Shown: in pieces, positions 33,745 to 33,748 of the stretch
Layout of the letters: the number at the start of each line of letters is the position of its first letter
Position numbering within the stretch: the first letter of the stretch is position 1
Source of the DNA: an uncultured Erysipelotrichaceae bacterium
Lineage (GTDB): Bacteria > Bacillota_I > Bacilli_A > Erysipelotrichales > Erysipelotrichaceae
DNA length: 33,748 bases
Direction of reading: 5' to 3'
NCBI GenBank assembly: GCA_902786245.1
Contig: CADABS010000032.1
Span: forward strand, 1-33,748
The notes under the pieces: generated by a model
What the model saw: the letters and a program-made list of their open reading frames with translations, nothing else
Told to the model about the DNA's origin: nothing
Databases searched by the model: none
Position numbers and translations under genes: made by a program

Positions 33745-33748
33745 ACGT

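Overview
The window looks like a chromosomal segment of an anaerobic, probably gut-associated Firmicute, most likely an Erysipelotrichia-type lineage. The grounds are AGGAGG-type ribosome binding sites, SigA-type promoters, a glycyl-radical enzyme, MATE and MFS transporters, ROK and 6-phospho-glucosidase sugar metabolism, and B. subtilis-like ydjI/ydjG/ydjH and trmR homologues. Most of the window is near 50% GC by eye. The cas genes at the left end are visibly more AT-rich. The taxonomic guess is inference, because no rRNA or tRNA gene is present.

Left end (1-4134): the distal part of a type I-E CRISPR-Cas locus. It has a broken 3' fragment of cas5e, then cas6e, cas1 and cas2, and an array of 33 repeats (the last one degenerate) with 32 spacers. 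A perfect 12-bp inverted repeat abuts the cas5e break, so the interference genes are either lost or lie elsewhere. From 4135 to 4597 is a scar with an AraC-type HTH remnant and the remnant of an MFS gene tail.

4592-9575: a compact sugar cassette. A DeoR-type regulator and a glycyl-radical activating enzyme run leftward, and a YbiW-like glycyl-radical enzyme and a fructose-6-phosphate-aldolase (FsaA-like) run rightward from divergent promoters. In E. coli the YbiW/FsaA pair has been reported to open 1,5-anhydroglucitol-6-phosphate to 1-deoxyfructose-6-phosphate and then split it to glyceraldehyde-3-phosphate and hydroxyacetone ('anhydroglycolysis'). This cassette is the best candidate here for that pathway in a Gram-positive. 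It is flanked by direct copies of the same MFS-gene 3' end, intact on the right and decayed on the left.

9670-16985: a GH1 6-phospho-beta-glucosidase/MFS operon (leftward), a MATE exporter, a LysR regulator, a second scar where a truncated sugar-symporter tail and a truncated GH1 tail meet head to head, and a second MATE exporter.

17000-23330: a short 28-codon ORF with a good ribosome binding site, a membrane-anchored clostripain-family protease, and an SPFH/zinc-ribbon, zinc-ribbon/TM and TPM-domain trio resembling B. subtilis ydjI-ydjG-ydjH but without pspA. A possible small structured transcript follows.

23406-33748: a TrmR-like tRNA methyltransferase, divergent from a SWIM-SNF2 helicase; an operon of an IlvD/Edd dehydratase, an iron-sulfur-flavoprotein-like reductase, a flavin reductase and a DUF4139 protein with an added zinc ribbon; a ROK sugar kinase; and an ArsC/Spx-like protein coupled to a small zinc-ribbon protein. 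Hairpin terminators separate most units.
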